A stretch of DNA of 64,000 bases from assembly GCA_027452205.1 (NCBI GenBank), contig DAIDGV010000024.1, positions 94,750 through 158,749 on the forward strand, given 5' to 3'. A program made the translations under genes and the position numbers. How positions within the stretch are numbered: the first letter of the stretch is position 1; the number at the start of each line of letters is the position of its first letter. Under the pieces are notes generated by a model, which saw nothing but the letters and a program-made list of their open reading frames with translations, was not told the origin of the DNA and made no database searches. The stretch is from a candidate division FCPU426 bacterium (lineage in GTDB: Bacteria > Oederibacteriota > Muellerivitia > Muellerivitales > Muellerivitaceae). Positions 1 through 7,574 of this stretch are shown here, piece after piece.

Positions 1-564
1 GACCTGCAGCGCGTAAAGGGAAAGATGCTCCGGGCTTAAGGCCAGGACCTTTTCAAGGGATTCTTTGAAGTGGGCAAAGCTTTGTCCCGCCAGGCCGAAC
101 ATGAGGTCGATATTGATGTTCGTGAAGCCCGCTTGGCGGGCGTCCTGATAGGCCTTTTCCACCCGGGCCCAGTCATGGCCCCGGCCCAGGCGTTTGAGGA
201 TCTCAGTTTGGGAAGCTTGGGCGCCGAAGCTGAGCCGGTTCATGCCCAATTTTCGGTAAGCGGAGAGCCTTTCCAGATCGACGGTTTCGGGATTGGCTTC
301 CATAGAAATTTCGATGGTCGAATCAAAAGCGGCTTTATCTTTTAGGGACTTCAAGAGGGTCTCAAGCTGCGCGGGCGGCAAGAGTGAAGGCGTGCCGCCG
401 CCGAAATAGACCGTGCGCAAGGGACCGGCTAGGTCCGAGTCGGCGATCTCGGCGCAAAGCGCGTCGATGTATTGGGCGATCTTGCCTTCTTGGCCCGCAA
501 AGGAAGTGAAATCGCAATAGTTGCAAATGGAGGTACAAAAAGGGATGTGCAGGTAAGCGTTCAT
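1..564 (-). CDS. hemW: HemW-like radical SAM protein, N-terminal part (cut by window edge)
   Basis: The minus strand reads from an ATG at 564 to the window edge without a stop (188 codons). The start gives MNAYLHIPFCTSICNYCDF, in which the CxxxCxxC triad (C-T-S-I-C-N-Y-C) binds the radical-SAM [4Fe-4S] cluster. It is followed by YFGGGTPS, an EANPET segment and NRLSFGAQ, the usual order in HemW / oxygen-independent coproporphyrinogen oxidase-like proteins. HemW proteins have the extra conserved Cys-rich start seen here and act as haem chaperones rather than as true HemN oxidases; that assignment is family knowledge, not something the fragment proves. There is no strong ribosome-binding site before the ATG. 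The C-terminal HemN domain lies outside the window. Confidence 0.88.
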   Translation of the reverse strand, partial: MNAYLHIPFCTSICNYCDFTSFAGQEGKIAQYIDALCAEIADSDLAGPLRTVYFGGGTPSLLPPAQLETLLKSLKDKAAFDSTIEISMEANPETVDLERLSAYRKLGMNRLSFGAQASQTEILKRLGRGHDWARVEKAYQDARQAGFTNINIDLMFGLAGQSFAHFKESLEKVLALSPEHLSLYALQV

Positions 565-580
565 GGCCGCAACCCCGCGG

Positions 581-660
581 AATTTTGAATTAATAATTTT
601 GAATTAATAATTAAAAAGATCACTTCTCACCTAAATTCATCATTCATAATTCTTAATTTT
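581..660. repeat. AT-rich intergenic repeat region between hemW and lepB
   Basis: The 14-mer AATTTTGAATTAAT occurs twice in tandem (581-594 and 595-608). A second AT-rich block at 634-660 differs from the block at 26054-26079 at one of 26 positions. The right block overlaps the stop codon of lepB (659-661). It appears to be a dispersed intergenic repeat. No gene is visible here. Confidence 0.6.
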
Positions 661-1363
661 ATTTCACCATGTGGAACATGCGGCTGAAGTCGGGATGGAA
701 GTTGTTGCTGTGCCAATAGATCATCCAAGCCTTGCCCTTGATGAGCTTCTCGTCCAACTGGCCCCAGTAACGGGAGTCATAGCTGTTGTCGCGGTTATCG
801 CCCATCATGAAATAATGCCCCGCGGCCACGGTGACCGGGCCGAAAGTATCACGCTTGCCGCCCATATATTCGCCTTCCGGATAGATCTGCGGATCGGTGT
901 GAATGATATAGGGCTCGTCCTGCTTGATCCCGTTCACATAAAGCACTTTTTTCTTTTCTTGGATCACATCGCCCGGCAGGCCGATGCAACGCTTGATGTA
1001 ATCCTTGCTATGGTCCAGGGGGAACACGAACACCATGATGTCGCCATGTTTGGGTTTGTTGAACTCAAGGAACCGGTCCGTGGCATTGAGCAACGAATAA
1101 CCGTACTCGAACTTATTGACCAGGATGTAATCGCCGATCTCCAAGGTGTCTTCCATGGAACCCGAGGGGATGGTGAAGGGCTGGACCAGGACCGCCTTGA
1201 TGGAGAGCGCCACCACCATGGCCACCCAGAGCGAATCGACCGTTTCAATGATGCCCGCGTGGGCCGGATCCTTGCGCACCTTGGGGAAGATGAACCAAAG
1301 GATGAGTTGGACCACCGTGAGGATGGCCGCACCGATGTAGAGATATTGATTCAGGTTTTCCAT
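659..1363 (-). CDS. lepB: Signal peptidase I
   Basis: Membrane-bound serine protease (S26 family) that removes signal peptides from exported proteins. I chose the ATG at 1363 (MENLNQYLYIG, 234 residues), which has AAGGA eight bases upstream. A longer frame to 1429 exists, but its extra part runs through an intergenic repeat and is not credible. Two hydrophobic segments come first (about residues 8-27 and 45-60). Box B reads IPSGSMEDTL with the catalytic Ser near residue 69, box D reads DYIKRCIGLPGD with the general-base Lys near 124, and box E reads MGDNRDNSYDSRYWG. All catalytic elements are present. It lies just after lepA on the same strand, as the two genes often do, but here a repeat element separates them. 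Confidence 0.95.
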   Translation of the reverse strand: MENLNQYLYIGAAILTVVQLILWFIFPKVRKDPAHAGIIETVDSLWVAMVVALSIKAVLVQPFTIPSGSMEDTLEIGDYILVNKFEYGYSLLNATDRFLEFNKPKHGDIMVFVFPLDHSKDYIKRCIGLPGDVIQEKKKVLYVNGIKQDEPYIIHTDPQIYPEGEYMGGKRDTFGPVTVAAGHYFMMGDNRDNSYDSRYWGQLDEKLIKGKAWMIYWHSNNFHPDFSRMFHMVK

Positions 1364-1393
1364 TTTTATTCCTTTAAAGTTCGAAGGCTTTTG

Positions 1394-1512
1394 AACCACT
1401 AAGGGCACAAAGAGCGCTAAGTAAATCAAACTTCCGTCTTTTTAATCCTCAACCTCAACTCAACAATTCATAAATTCAGACGTTCTTTGTGTCCTTGGTG
1501 CCATTTGTGGTT
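1394..1512. repeat. Inverted-repeat intergenic element, copy A
   Basis: Two 28-base arms (1394-1421 and 1485-1512) pair with about 20 of 28 matches around a 63-base loop. The plus-strand left arm contains AACCACTAAGGGCACAAAG and the right arm contains CTTTGTGTCCTTGGTG. The right arm starts five bases past the lepA stop. Copy B at 21710-21822 has the same design. RNA from the minus strand could fold into a long imperfect hairpin after lepA. Confidence 0.65.
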
Positions 1513-1517
1513 AAAGT

Positions 1518-3317
1518 TTAATCTTCAACCTTTAAAACCGCCATGAAAGCCTCTTGGGGGATCTCCACGGACCCAATGTTTTTCATGCGTTTTTTACCTT
1601 CTTTTTGCTTATCCAACAGCTTCCGCTTACGGCTGATATCGCCGCCATAGCACTTGGCCAGAACGTCCTTACGGCGAGCCCGTACCGTTTCCCGGGCAAT
1701 GACCTTGCCGCCAATGGCCGCCTGGATGGGCACTTCGAACATCTGCTGCGGAATGATCTCTTTTAGTTTCTCAGCGATCTGCCGACCCCGGTGTTCGGCC
1801 TTGTCGCGGTGCACCATGAAGGACAAGGCGTCCACGATCTCGCTGTTCAAAAGGATATCCACCTTCACGATATTACCCTCTTGGTAGCCGATGGGTTCGT
1901 AATCCAGCGAGGCGTAACCCTTGGTGGCGCTTTTGAGCTTGTCGAAGAAATCCATGACCACCTCGGCCAGGGGCAATTCATAGGCCACCACCGCGCGGGT
2001 CGTGTCGATGAAACTGGTGTTCTTATGGATACCCCGTTTTTCCTGGCAGAGGGTCATGACCACGCCGATATAGTCGGCAGGCACGATGATCTTGGCGTCG
2101 ATGTAAGGCTCATAAATAACGTCGATCAAGGAGGGGTCCGGAAGATTGGCGGGATTATCCACCGTGATCTCCTCGCCGTTCGTCTTCTTCACCTTATAGA
2201 CCACGCTCGGCGCGGTGGCGATCAGGTTCAGGTCATATTCCCGTTCCAAGCGCTCTTGAACGATCTCCATGTGGAGCAGCCCAAGAAAGCCGCAGCGGAA
2301 ACCAAAGGAAAGGGCCAGGGACGTTTCCGGCTCGTAAGCTAAAGCTGCGTCGGAAAGTTTCAACTTACCCAAGGCTTCTTTCAGGTCCTGATAATCATCG
2401 GTGCTGACCGGGTAAAGCCCGCAGAACACCATGGGAAGGACATCCTTAAAACCGGGCAAAGCCTCGGGCGTCGGATTGATCTCGTCAGTGACCGTATCGC
2501 CCACTTTGGCGTCGCGGACTTCTTTGATGTTAGCGGCGATATAACCGACCTCGCCGGCGGAGAGACTTTCGGTCTTCTCCATTTTGGGTTTGAACACACC
2601 GATCTCTTCGACCTCGAAAACCTTGTTCGTCGCCATGAACTTCATCTTGGTGCCCTTTTGAATGGAACCATTGATGACGCGCACAAAGATCATCACCCCA
2701 CGGTAAATATCGTACATGGAATCGAAGATCAGGGCTTTCAGGGGTTCCTGGGCCTCCCCCGTGGGGGGCGGCACCAGTCGGACCACCGCTTCGAGAATGT
2801 CCTCGATGCCAATGCCTTCTTTAGCGGAAGCCAGCACCGCGTCGTTGCTGTCCAACGCCAGGGAATCTTCCATCTGCTTTTTGCAGCGCTCCACATCCGC
2901 CGAGGGCAGGTCGATCTTGTTGATGACCGGGATAATGGCAAGCTTCTGGTCCATGGCCAGATAAGCATTGGCCAGGGTTTGGGCTTCCACCCCTTGGGAA
3001 GCATCAATGAGCAGCAGGGCTCCTTCGCAGGCTTTCAGGCTTCGGGATACCTCGTAATTGAAGTCCACATGGCCCGGGGTATCGATGAGGTTCATTTCGT
3101 ACTTATTACCGTCTTTGGCTTTATAGAAGAACCGGACCGCCTTGGCCTTAATGGTGATCCCCCGCTCCCGTTCCAGGTCCATCTGGTCCATCAATTGAGC
3201 GCGCATTTCCCGGGGCGGGATAGCGCCAGTGAACTCCAGAAGCCGGTCGGCCAGGGTGCTTTTTCCGTGATCAATGTGGGCAATAATGCAGAAATTGCGT
3301 ATGTGTTGCAGCGACAA
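1518..3317 (-). CDS. lepA: Elongation factor 4 (LepA GTPase)
   Basis: Ribosome-associated translational GTPase (EF4) that acts in initiation/back-translocation of the ribosome. The best start is a TTG at 3317 with AAGGAG eight bases upstream, giving [20 protein letters not shown] and 599 residues, exactly the usual LepA length. An upstream ATG at 3356 would add 13 residues that include the ribosome-binding site. G1 is AHIDHGKST (residues 13-21), G3 is DTPGHVDF and G4 is NKIDLP. The C-terminal LepA domain carries the conserved [18 protein letters not shown] stretch. Nothing is missing. It precedes lepB on the same strand, separated by repeat copy A. Confidence 0.96.
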   Translation of the reverse strand: MSLQHIRNFCIIAHIDHGKSTLADRLLEFTGAIPPREMRAQLMDQMDLERERGITIKAKAVRFFYKAKDGNKYEMNLIDTPGHVDFNYEVSRSLKACEGALLLIDASQGVEAQTLANAYLAMDQKLAIIPVINKIDLPSADVERCKKQMEDSLALDSNDAVLASAKEGIGIEDILEAVVRLVPPPTGEAQEPLKALIFDSMYDIYRGVMIFVRVINGSIQKGTKMKFMATNKVFEVEEIGVFKPKMEKTESLSAGEVGYIAANIKEVRDAKVGDTVTDEINPTPEALPGFKDVLPMVFCGLYPVSTDDYQDLKEALGKLKLSDAALAYEPETSLALSFGFRCGFLGLLHMEIVQERLEREYDLNLIATAPSVVYKVKKTNGEEITVDNPANLPDPSLIDVIYEPYIDAKIIVPADYIGVVMTLCQEKRGIHKNTSFIDTTRAVVAYELPLAEVVMDFFDKLKSATKGYASLDYEPIGYQEGNIVKVDILLNSEIVDALSFMVHRDKAEHRGRQIAEKLKEIIPQQMFEVPIQAAIGGKVIARETVRARRKDVLAKCYGGDISRKRKLLDKQKEGKKRMKNIGSVEIPQEAFMAVLKVED

Positions 3318-3544
3318 GGGGTGAACTCCTTCAAAAGTGAGGGCGTAGTATAGCAATCCCGCTCAAAAGTCCAAGAAGGCTGGAAGTTATATAAATCAGT
3401 CTTTTCTATGGGGTTTCACCCCCCGTGACCAAGCTTCTGGCCCTTAAAAAGCGTTAATTCCATCCATCGTTCGGATAATTCAGTCCATAGTACCCAAACA
3501 TATACTGATTTCCCTGAGTGAAGAACGAACCCAGGGATTTCTTC

Positions 3545-6346
3545 ATGGTTCCAACGATTGACATCGGTGGCAACCTGAACGGCGGCAGGCTTTTGCGGTT
3601 CTCTTCCTTAAAACGTTACAAACTCATTTTGATACTCCATACCGCCATCCTTCTTAGCGGCTCAAGCGCTTTTGCCCAATGCGTTTATTTTTCGAACAAT
3701 TACTGGATGACCGGAACCTCTGCCAGCGGCACTACCCCCGCGGGGGATCAAGCAGTGACCACCAATACCGGCACCCCCAATGGTTTCACTCCTACTTCCA
3801 CCCTTTCTTCCACACCGCTCTATTGGTACAGCCCGGCCATGACCGGCTTGTTCAACGCCGGTAGTTATACCCTGACCCTTTGGAGCGATTCACCGGGCGC
3901 CGCCTCGAATGTGACCGTCGAGTTGGGTACTAGTAATCCTAATGGCAGCGGTTTCACTTCCATGGGCACTTTGACCGCCGATGTGAACGGCACTGGCGGA
4001 GGCAACCATGCCACCAATTTTACTTTTAGTTTGGGGGTCTTAAGCCTGACCAATCAGGTCTTGGTCATCAAGATCACTCAGGCTAGCGGTACCCCGGCGG
4101 TCATTGTCTATAACGACGGGACGGACTTCGGTTCGGTCCTGACCATTCCGACAGGTCAAAGTCCGGCTTGCCCTACTTGGACCCCGACCCCCTGCGGCTA
4201 TACCCAGCAAGTGGAGACCGACGGAATCTCGGATAAGGTGATGTATCTAAGCTCGATCGGCGACTCCGAACCCGCCAATTGGACCCTGCCCTCTTTCAAC
4301 TCTTCGGGTTGGTCCAACGCCTCGATCTGGGGTAGCCCCACCGGGGCCGGTATCAGTGGAATCCCCTGGGCCAGTTGGACCTCCGGAGGGACCAGCAATG
4401 GGTCGGACAAAGAACTTGTCATCCATTCTTTCACCCTCCCCGCCGGGGCCACCGTCACATCGGCCACTTTGAACTTAGCGGTGGACGACAATTCCTCTTC
4501 CACCCTCAACGGCACCAGTATCCAATCGGACCCGAACCCGACCACCACCATTACGAACCAAGCGGTGCGCAGTTTCTCGGTACCCACCGGCGCCTTCACT
4601 ACCGGCACCAATATCCTGGCCATCGACAATGCCAGTTCCGTGGCCTCGTTCATCGGTTATGATTTCCAACTAGTCATTTATTACATCATTCCCTGCACCG
4701 CGACCCCCACGGTCACCAATACCCAGACCAGCACTCCCACCAGGAACTTTACCGACACCTCCACCGCCACCAGCACCAATAGCAGCGCTTCGACCCCTAC
4801 CTCGAGCCAGACCAACACCTCCACCATCGCCAACAGCCCCACCAATACCGCGACCAATTCCTCCACCGCCTCCAACACTAATACCGCTACCCACAGTGCT
4901 ACCAGTACCAATACCCAAACGGCCACCTCCACACCGTCCCAGACAGCTACCCAAACATCGACCAACACGCCCACCTTGGTCAATACCGCGACCAACACAG
5001 CCACCTCTACCTGGACCAACACCTCCACCAATAGCGCTACCAGCACGGATACCTTGATCAATACGGCGACCTCGACCCAGACCGAGACATCAACCCCTAG
5101 CGACACCCCGACCAATACCTTCACCCATACCCCAACCAATGCCGAAACCGCGGTCAATAGCTATACCAACACCGCCACTTCGACCAACAGCTCGACCCCA
5201 ACGGCCACCTTTACGAATAGCCCGACCATTTCGAACACCTCGACATCCACCAGTTCTTCGACCAATACCCACACCAGCACGGCGACCGTCACCCATACCC
5301 CCACCCAGACCAACACCATGACCGCTACCCGCACCCAAACATCCACCACGACCAACACCACCACTTCCACCCATAGCCCAACCCCAACGATCACTTCGAC
5401 CTTTACCTTCACGAATAGCCCCACACCGGTAGGGCCCTTCACGGTCAATGTGAATATTTATAACGAGGCGGGCGAGGTGGTGCGGACCATTCTGGTGGAG
5501 CATACTTTCCAACCCGTGGACAACATCTCCCTTTCGGGTTCGGTCATCACCCTCTTGCAAGGACCCGGCAGTACGGTGGATGTCTATTACAGCGGTAGCT
5601 TATTGGGGTCCTGGAACGGCTTGAACAACAATGGCAACCCCGTGTCCAATGGCTCTTACCGCATCCAGGTGGACAATGTGAGTTCGAACGGGTCCGTGAC
5701 CAGCGTGTCCCAGCGGGTTACGGTCAATCGCGCCGCATCCAAGGTCACCGTGCAGGTCTTCAACGAAGCAGGAGAACTGGTACGGACCCTCTATACTTCC
5801 CAAAGCAATTCGTCCGGAGCCAACCTGAACGATGTGATCCTGGCTTCCAATTTCATCAGTCCGGGACACAGTTCCGCCGGCACCCCCAGTCAGGCCCAAA
5901 TCCTCCTTCAGACCTCCAACGGCTCTATGGCCTTGACCTGGGATGGCATGAGCCAGGGCGGTACCTATGTCACCCCGGGCCGGTATGAGATCGACGTGCA
6001 TTGGGACAATGGGCAAAGCTCGGCCTATGACATCCACCGGAGCCTTATCGTTGAGAATACGGTCGTGACCGGCAATTTGGTGGCTGAACCGAACGAGTTG
6101 AAGGGCTCAAATCAAGTGACCACCTTTGACGCTACCGGCGTGGCGGGAGCAACACTTGTAAAAGCGACAATCTATACCCTGAGCGGCCAAAAGGTGGTGG
6201 CGAAACAAGGCCAGCCGGGCACCGCTCAAGCCCAGTGGGACGCTTCGGGCATGGCCAGCGGGATCTATCTCGCCGTGGTCGAAGCGGACGACGCTAACGG
6301 TAACCGGTTGCTGCGGAAAATCCTGAAAGTGATGGTCCTGCGATAG
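3545..6346 (+). CDS. Secreted Thr/Ser/Asn-rich repeat protein with FlgD-like C-terminal domains
   Basis: An ATG at 3545 with AGGGA upstream starts a 933-residue protein; a GTG at 3518 is the alternative. A signal peptide ends near SSAFAQC. About residues 20-200 and 215-385 form two beta-rich regions; the second has a sandwich-like look (SFTLPAGATVTSATLNLAVD). Residues about 385-630 are almost only Thr, Ser, Asn, Ala and Pro (NTPTLVNT, TNTATSTWTNTST), like a mucin stalk. Three FlgD/Ig-like units follow: one starts VNIYNEAGEVVRTI, the next VQVFNEAGELVRTL, and the last has IYTLSGQKVVAK and GIYLAVVEA, as in type 9-type sorting tails. The first two are duplicates. It is probably a cell-surface or secreted structural/adhesive protein; the ligand is unknown. 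It faces the glycan block and shares its terminator. Confidence 0.8.
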   Translation: MVPTIDIGGNLNGGRLLRFSSLKRYKLILILHTAILLSGSSAFAQCVYFSNNYWMTGTSASGTTPAGDQAVTTNTGTPNGFTPTSTLSSTPLYWYSPAMTGLFNAGSYTLTLWSDSPGAASNVTVELGTSNPNGSGFTSMGTLTADVNGTGGGNHATNFTFSLGVLSLTNQVLVIKITQASGTPAVIVYNDGTDFGSVLTIPTGQSPACPTWTPTPCGYTQQVETDGISDKVMYLSSIGDSEPANWTLPSFNSSGWSNASIWGSPTGAGISGIPWASWTSGGTSNGSDKELVIHSFTLPAGATVTSATLNLAVDDNSSSTLNGTSIQSDPNPTTTITNQAVRSFSVPTGAFTTGTNILAIDNASSVASFIGYDFQLVIYYIIPCTATPTVTNTQTSTPTRNFTDTSTATSTNSSASTPTSSQTNTSTIANSPTNTATNSSTASNTNTATHSATSTNTQTATSTPSQTATQTSTNTPTLVNTATNTATSTWTNTSTNSATSTDTLINTATSTQTETSTPSDTPTNTFTHTPTNAETAVNSYTNTATSTNSSTPTATFTNSPTISNTSTSTSSSTNTHTSTATVTHTPTQTNTMTATRTQTSTTTNTTTSTHSPTPTITSTFTFTNSPTPVGPFTVNVNIYNEAGEVVRTILVEHTFQPVDNISLSGSVITLLQGPGSTVDVYYSGSLLGSWNGLNNNGNPVSNGSYRIQVDNVSSNGSVTSVSQRVTVNRAASKVTVQVFNEAGELVRTLYTSQSNSSGANLNDVILASNFISPGHSSAGTPSQAQILLQTSNGSMALTWDGMSQGGTYVTPGRYEIDVHWDNGQSSAYDIHRSLIVENTVVTGNLVAEPNELKGSNQVTTFDATGVAGATLVKATIYTLSGQKVVAKQGQPGTAQAQWDASGMASGIYLAVVEADDANGNRLLRKILKVMVLR
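4700..5430 (+). repeat. Low-complexity coding repeat (Thr/Asn/Ser stalk)
   Basis: About 730 bases made of short imperfect units such as ACCAATACC, ACCTCCACC and ACCGCCACC. They encode Thr at nearly every second position. The units vary in codon choice, so the tract looks maintained as protein rather than freshly expanded. Reverse-strand open frames across this stretch (Val/Gly-rich) are by-products of the composition. Confidence 0.8.
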
Positions 6347-6358
6347 CCTGAAACAAAA

Positions 6359-6380
6359 AAGCCCGGCGGGTGCCGGGCTT
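6359..6380 (-). terminator. Rho-independent terminator closing the glycan block
   Basis: A perfect 9-bp stem, AAGCCCGGC / GCCGGGCTT, encloses the loop GGGT. On the minus strand it is followed by TTTTTTGTTT, a strong terminator 27 bases after the stop of the 57-residue lipoprotein gene. On the plus strand the tail is weaker (GAATGGTTTT), but it may also serve the convergent repeat-protein gene that ends at 6346. Confidence 0.85.
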
Positions 6381-6406
6381 GAATGGTTTTGATCTTCAGT
6401 GAAGGA

Positions 6407-6580
6407 TCAGGGCGTCGGTGTCTTGGTGACCGTCGGTGTGCGGGTAACGGTGGAGGTCAGCATGAAAGTGGTCACGCTGGGTACCTGGCCGGCGCAACCG
6501 GGCAGGATCGACATGATGGTCACGAACATCAAACCCGCCGAGATGCATCCCATAAAACCCAACATCCATTTTTTATTCAT
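6407..6580 (-). CDS. 57-residue predicted lipoprotein with Thr-Pro tail
   Basis: The frame begins MNKKWMLGFMGCISAGLM, has a hydrophobic core to about residue 27, then ILPGC (candidate lipobox, Cys29) and ends in TRTPTVTKTPTP. A strong AGGAGG sits seven bases before the ATG and overlaps the stop of the preceding lipoprotein gene (6591), so translation is probably coupled. The TPTVTKTPTP tail recalls the Thr-rich stalk of the convergent repeat protein, which may mean a shared surface environment. It is the last gene before the terminator. The lipobox Pro at -2 is not typical, so a plain signal-anchored peptide is possible. No family recognised. Confidence 0.7.
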   Translation of the reverse strand: MNKKWMLGFMGCISAGLMFVTIMSILPGCAGQVPSVTTFMLTSTVTRTPTVTKTPTP

Positions 6581-6590
6581 CGCACGCCTC

Positions 6591-7574
6591 CTAGAAGAAT
6601 CTTATCCCTGAAATAGTGTAATTAATAGTGATGAGGCCCGACTGATAAGCGTTTTCTTCGGTCCAGGCAAAGAAAGACAGGCTTTGAAGCTGAGTCCCCG
6701 AGAAAGTAGGCGGGTTGGAAATCGACCCATAACCATACTGTTTCAAATCACCCCAATATTTTTGGATCAAGACCCACTGATTCTTGGGCGTATTGGTATA
6801 GTCATATTCAAAGCCATCATAACAATGGGTATCCCAGGGGTTTGGATCATTGGGCGGGGGGCTGGTCGTATTGATGCAATTACCGCTACCCGTCCCCGAT
6901 GGCACCTGGTCCTGGACATAAGCGTTGAAAACACGGTCCACCGCGCTGTCATTGAGCGCGATAAACACATAAAACTCGATTCCCTGGTAAGGTGAAACAT
7001 CATAGTTCTTGGTGCTGCTAAAACTTAAAGGGAAAACTTCCAATTCCACGTTATCCAGGTTCCCCGCCCCAGGGGGATAAAGCGAACACTCGGGGTCGTT
7101 GATCTCTCCATTGACACTGATACCGTACTGGTCATAACCATCGGTCAATCCGGTCGGCACATAAGAAACGTTATAACCAGTTACGGCGACATTGGTACAT
7201 GGGCCACTATAGACATAATTTTCAGGCGGGGCAGGAGGTGCGCCTGTATTGATTCTTGCGTTGGGGACTAATTCCAGGTTCAGAGCATCTGGGTTATAAA
7301 CAAAGTATCCTGAATTGACCATTTGAAAGGTCGTTGGGTTATTGCAAACCGTTATCGGGGTCGACCAAGAGGTCATTTCAACGGTACTAGAACTGCCCGC
7401 GCCATAGATATTGGAATTGACTGTGGCCTTCGTGCTGGTGATATTCACTAGTTGATAAGTATCTACCGTCGGACCACTCACCGCCGCCGCGGTAGGGTTT
7501 TTGGACGTACAGCCCGCCGAGGCGATCAAAAGGCAAAGACAGAAAACCAAGCAGATCCTAGAATTTGATTTCAT
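6591..7574 (-). CDS. Lipoprotein with a carbohydrate-binding-like beta-sandwich
   Basis: 327 residues. The start MKSNSRICLVFCLCLLIASA leads to a lipobox IASAGC (Cys22). The body is beta-rich with many Asn, Tyr and Pro. The C-terminal half reads like a galactose-binding/CBM-type jelly roll: a GIEFYVFIAL strand, WVLIQKYWGDLKQYGYG, LQSLSFFAWTEENA and a last strand ITINYTISGIRFF. The same closing pattern (a strand ending ..RF/EF-F/Y) occurs in the lipoprotein at 15524 and the protein at 20995. Its start overlaps the end of the preceding porin-like gene by 17 bases. Probably surface- or periplasm-facing; a substrate-binding role is inferred from fold-like features and context only. Confidence 0.7.
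   Translation of the reverse strand: MKSNSRICLVFCLCLLIASAGCTSKNPTAAAVSGPTVDTYQLVNITSTKATVNSNIYGAGSSSTVEMTSWSTPITVCNNPTTFQMVNSGYFVYNPDALNLELVPNARINTGAPPAPPENYVYSGPCTNVAVTGYNVSYVPTGLTDGYDQYGISVNGEINDPECSLYPPGAGNLDNVELEVFPLSFSSTKNYDVSPYQGIEFYVFIALNDSAVDRVFNAYVQDQVPSGTGSGNCINTTSPPPNDPNPWDTHCYDGFEYDYTNTPKNQWVLIQKYWGDLKQYGYGSISNPPTFSGTQLQSLSFFAWTEENAYQSGLITINYTISGIRFF

Noticed and set aside
1364-1429. Longer N-terminus of lepB starting at 1429
   Set aside because: The extra 22 codons run through the inverted-repeat element, whereas the ATG at 1363 has AAGGA and gives a normal signal peptidase.
4700-5430. CRISPR-like or minisatellite array
   Set aside because: Units are short, imperfect and in frame with no unique spacers; this is a coding low-complexity stalk.
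4670-5560. Val- or Gly-rich reverse frames over the Thr/Asn repeat
   Set aside because: Composition artefacts of the repeat on the opposite strand; no start signal, no homology-like pattern.
6383-6616. Plus-strand frames at 6383-6616
   Set aside because: They overlap the terminator and the well-supported 57-residue minus-strand lipoprotein; no ribosome-binding site.
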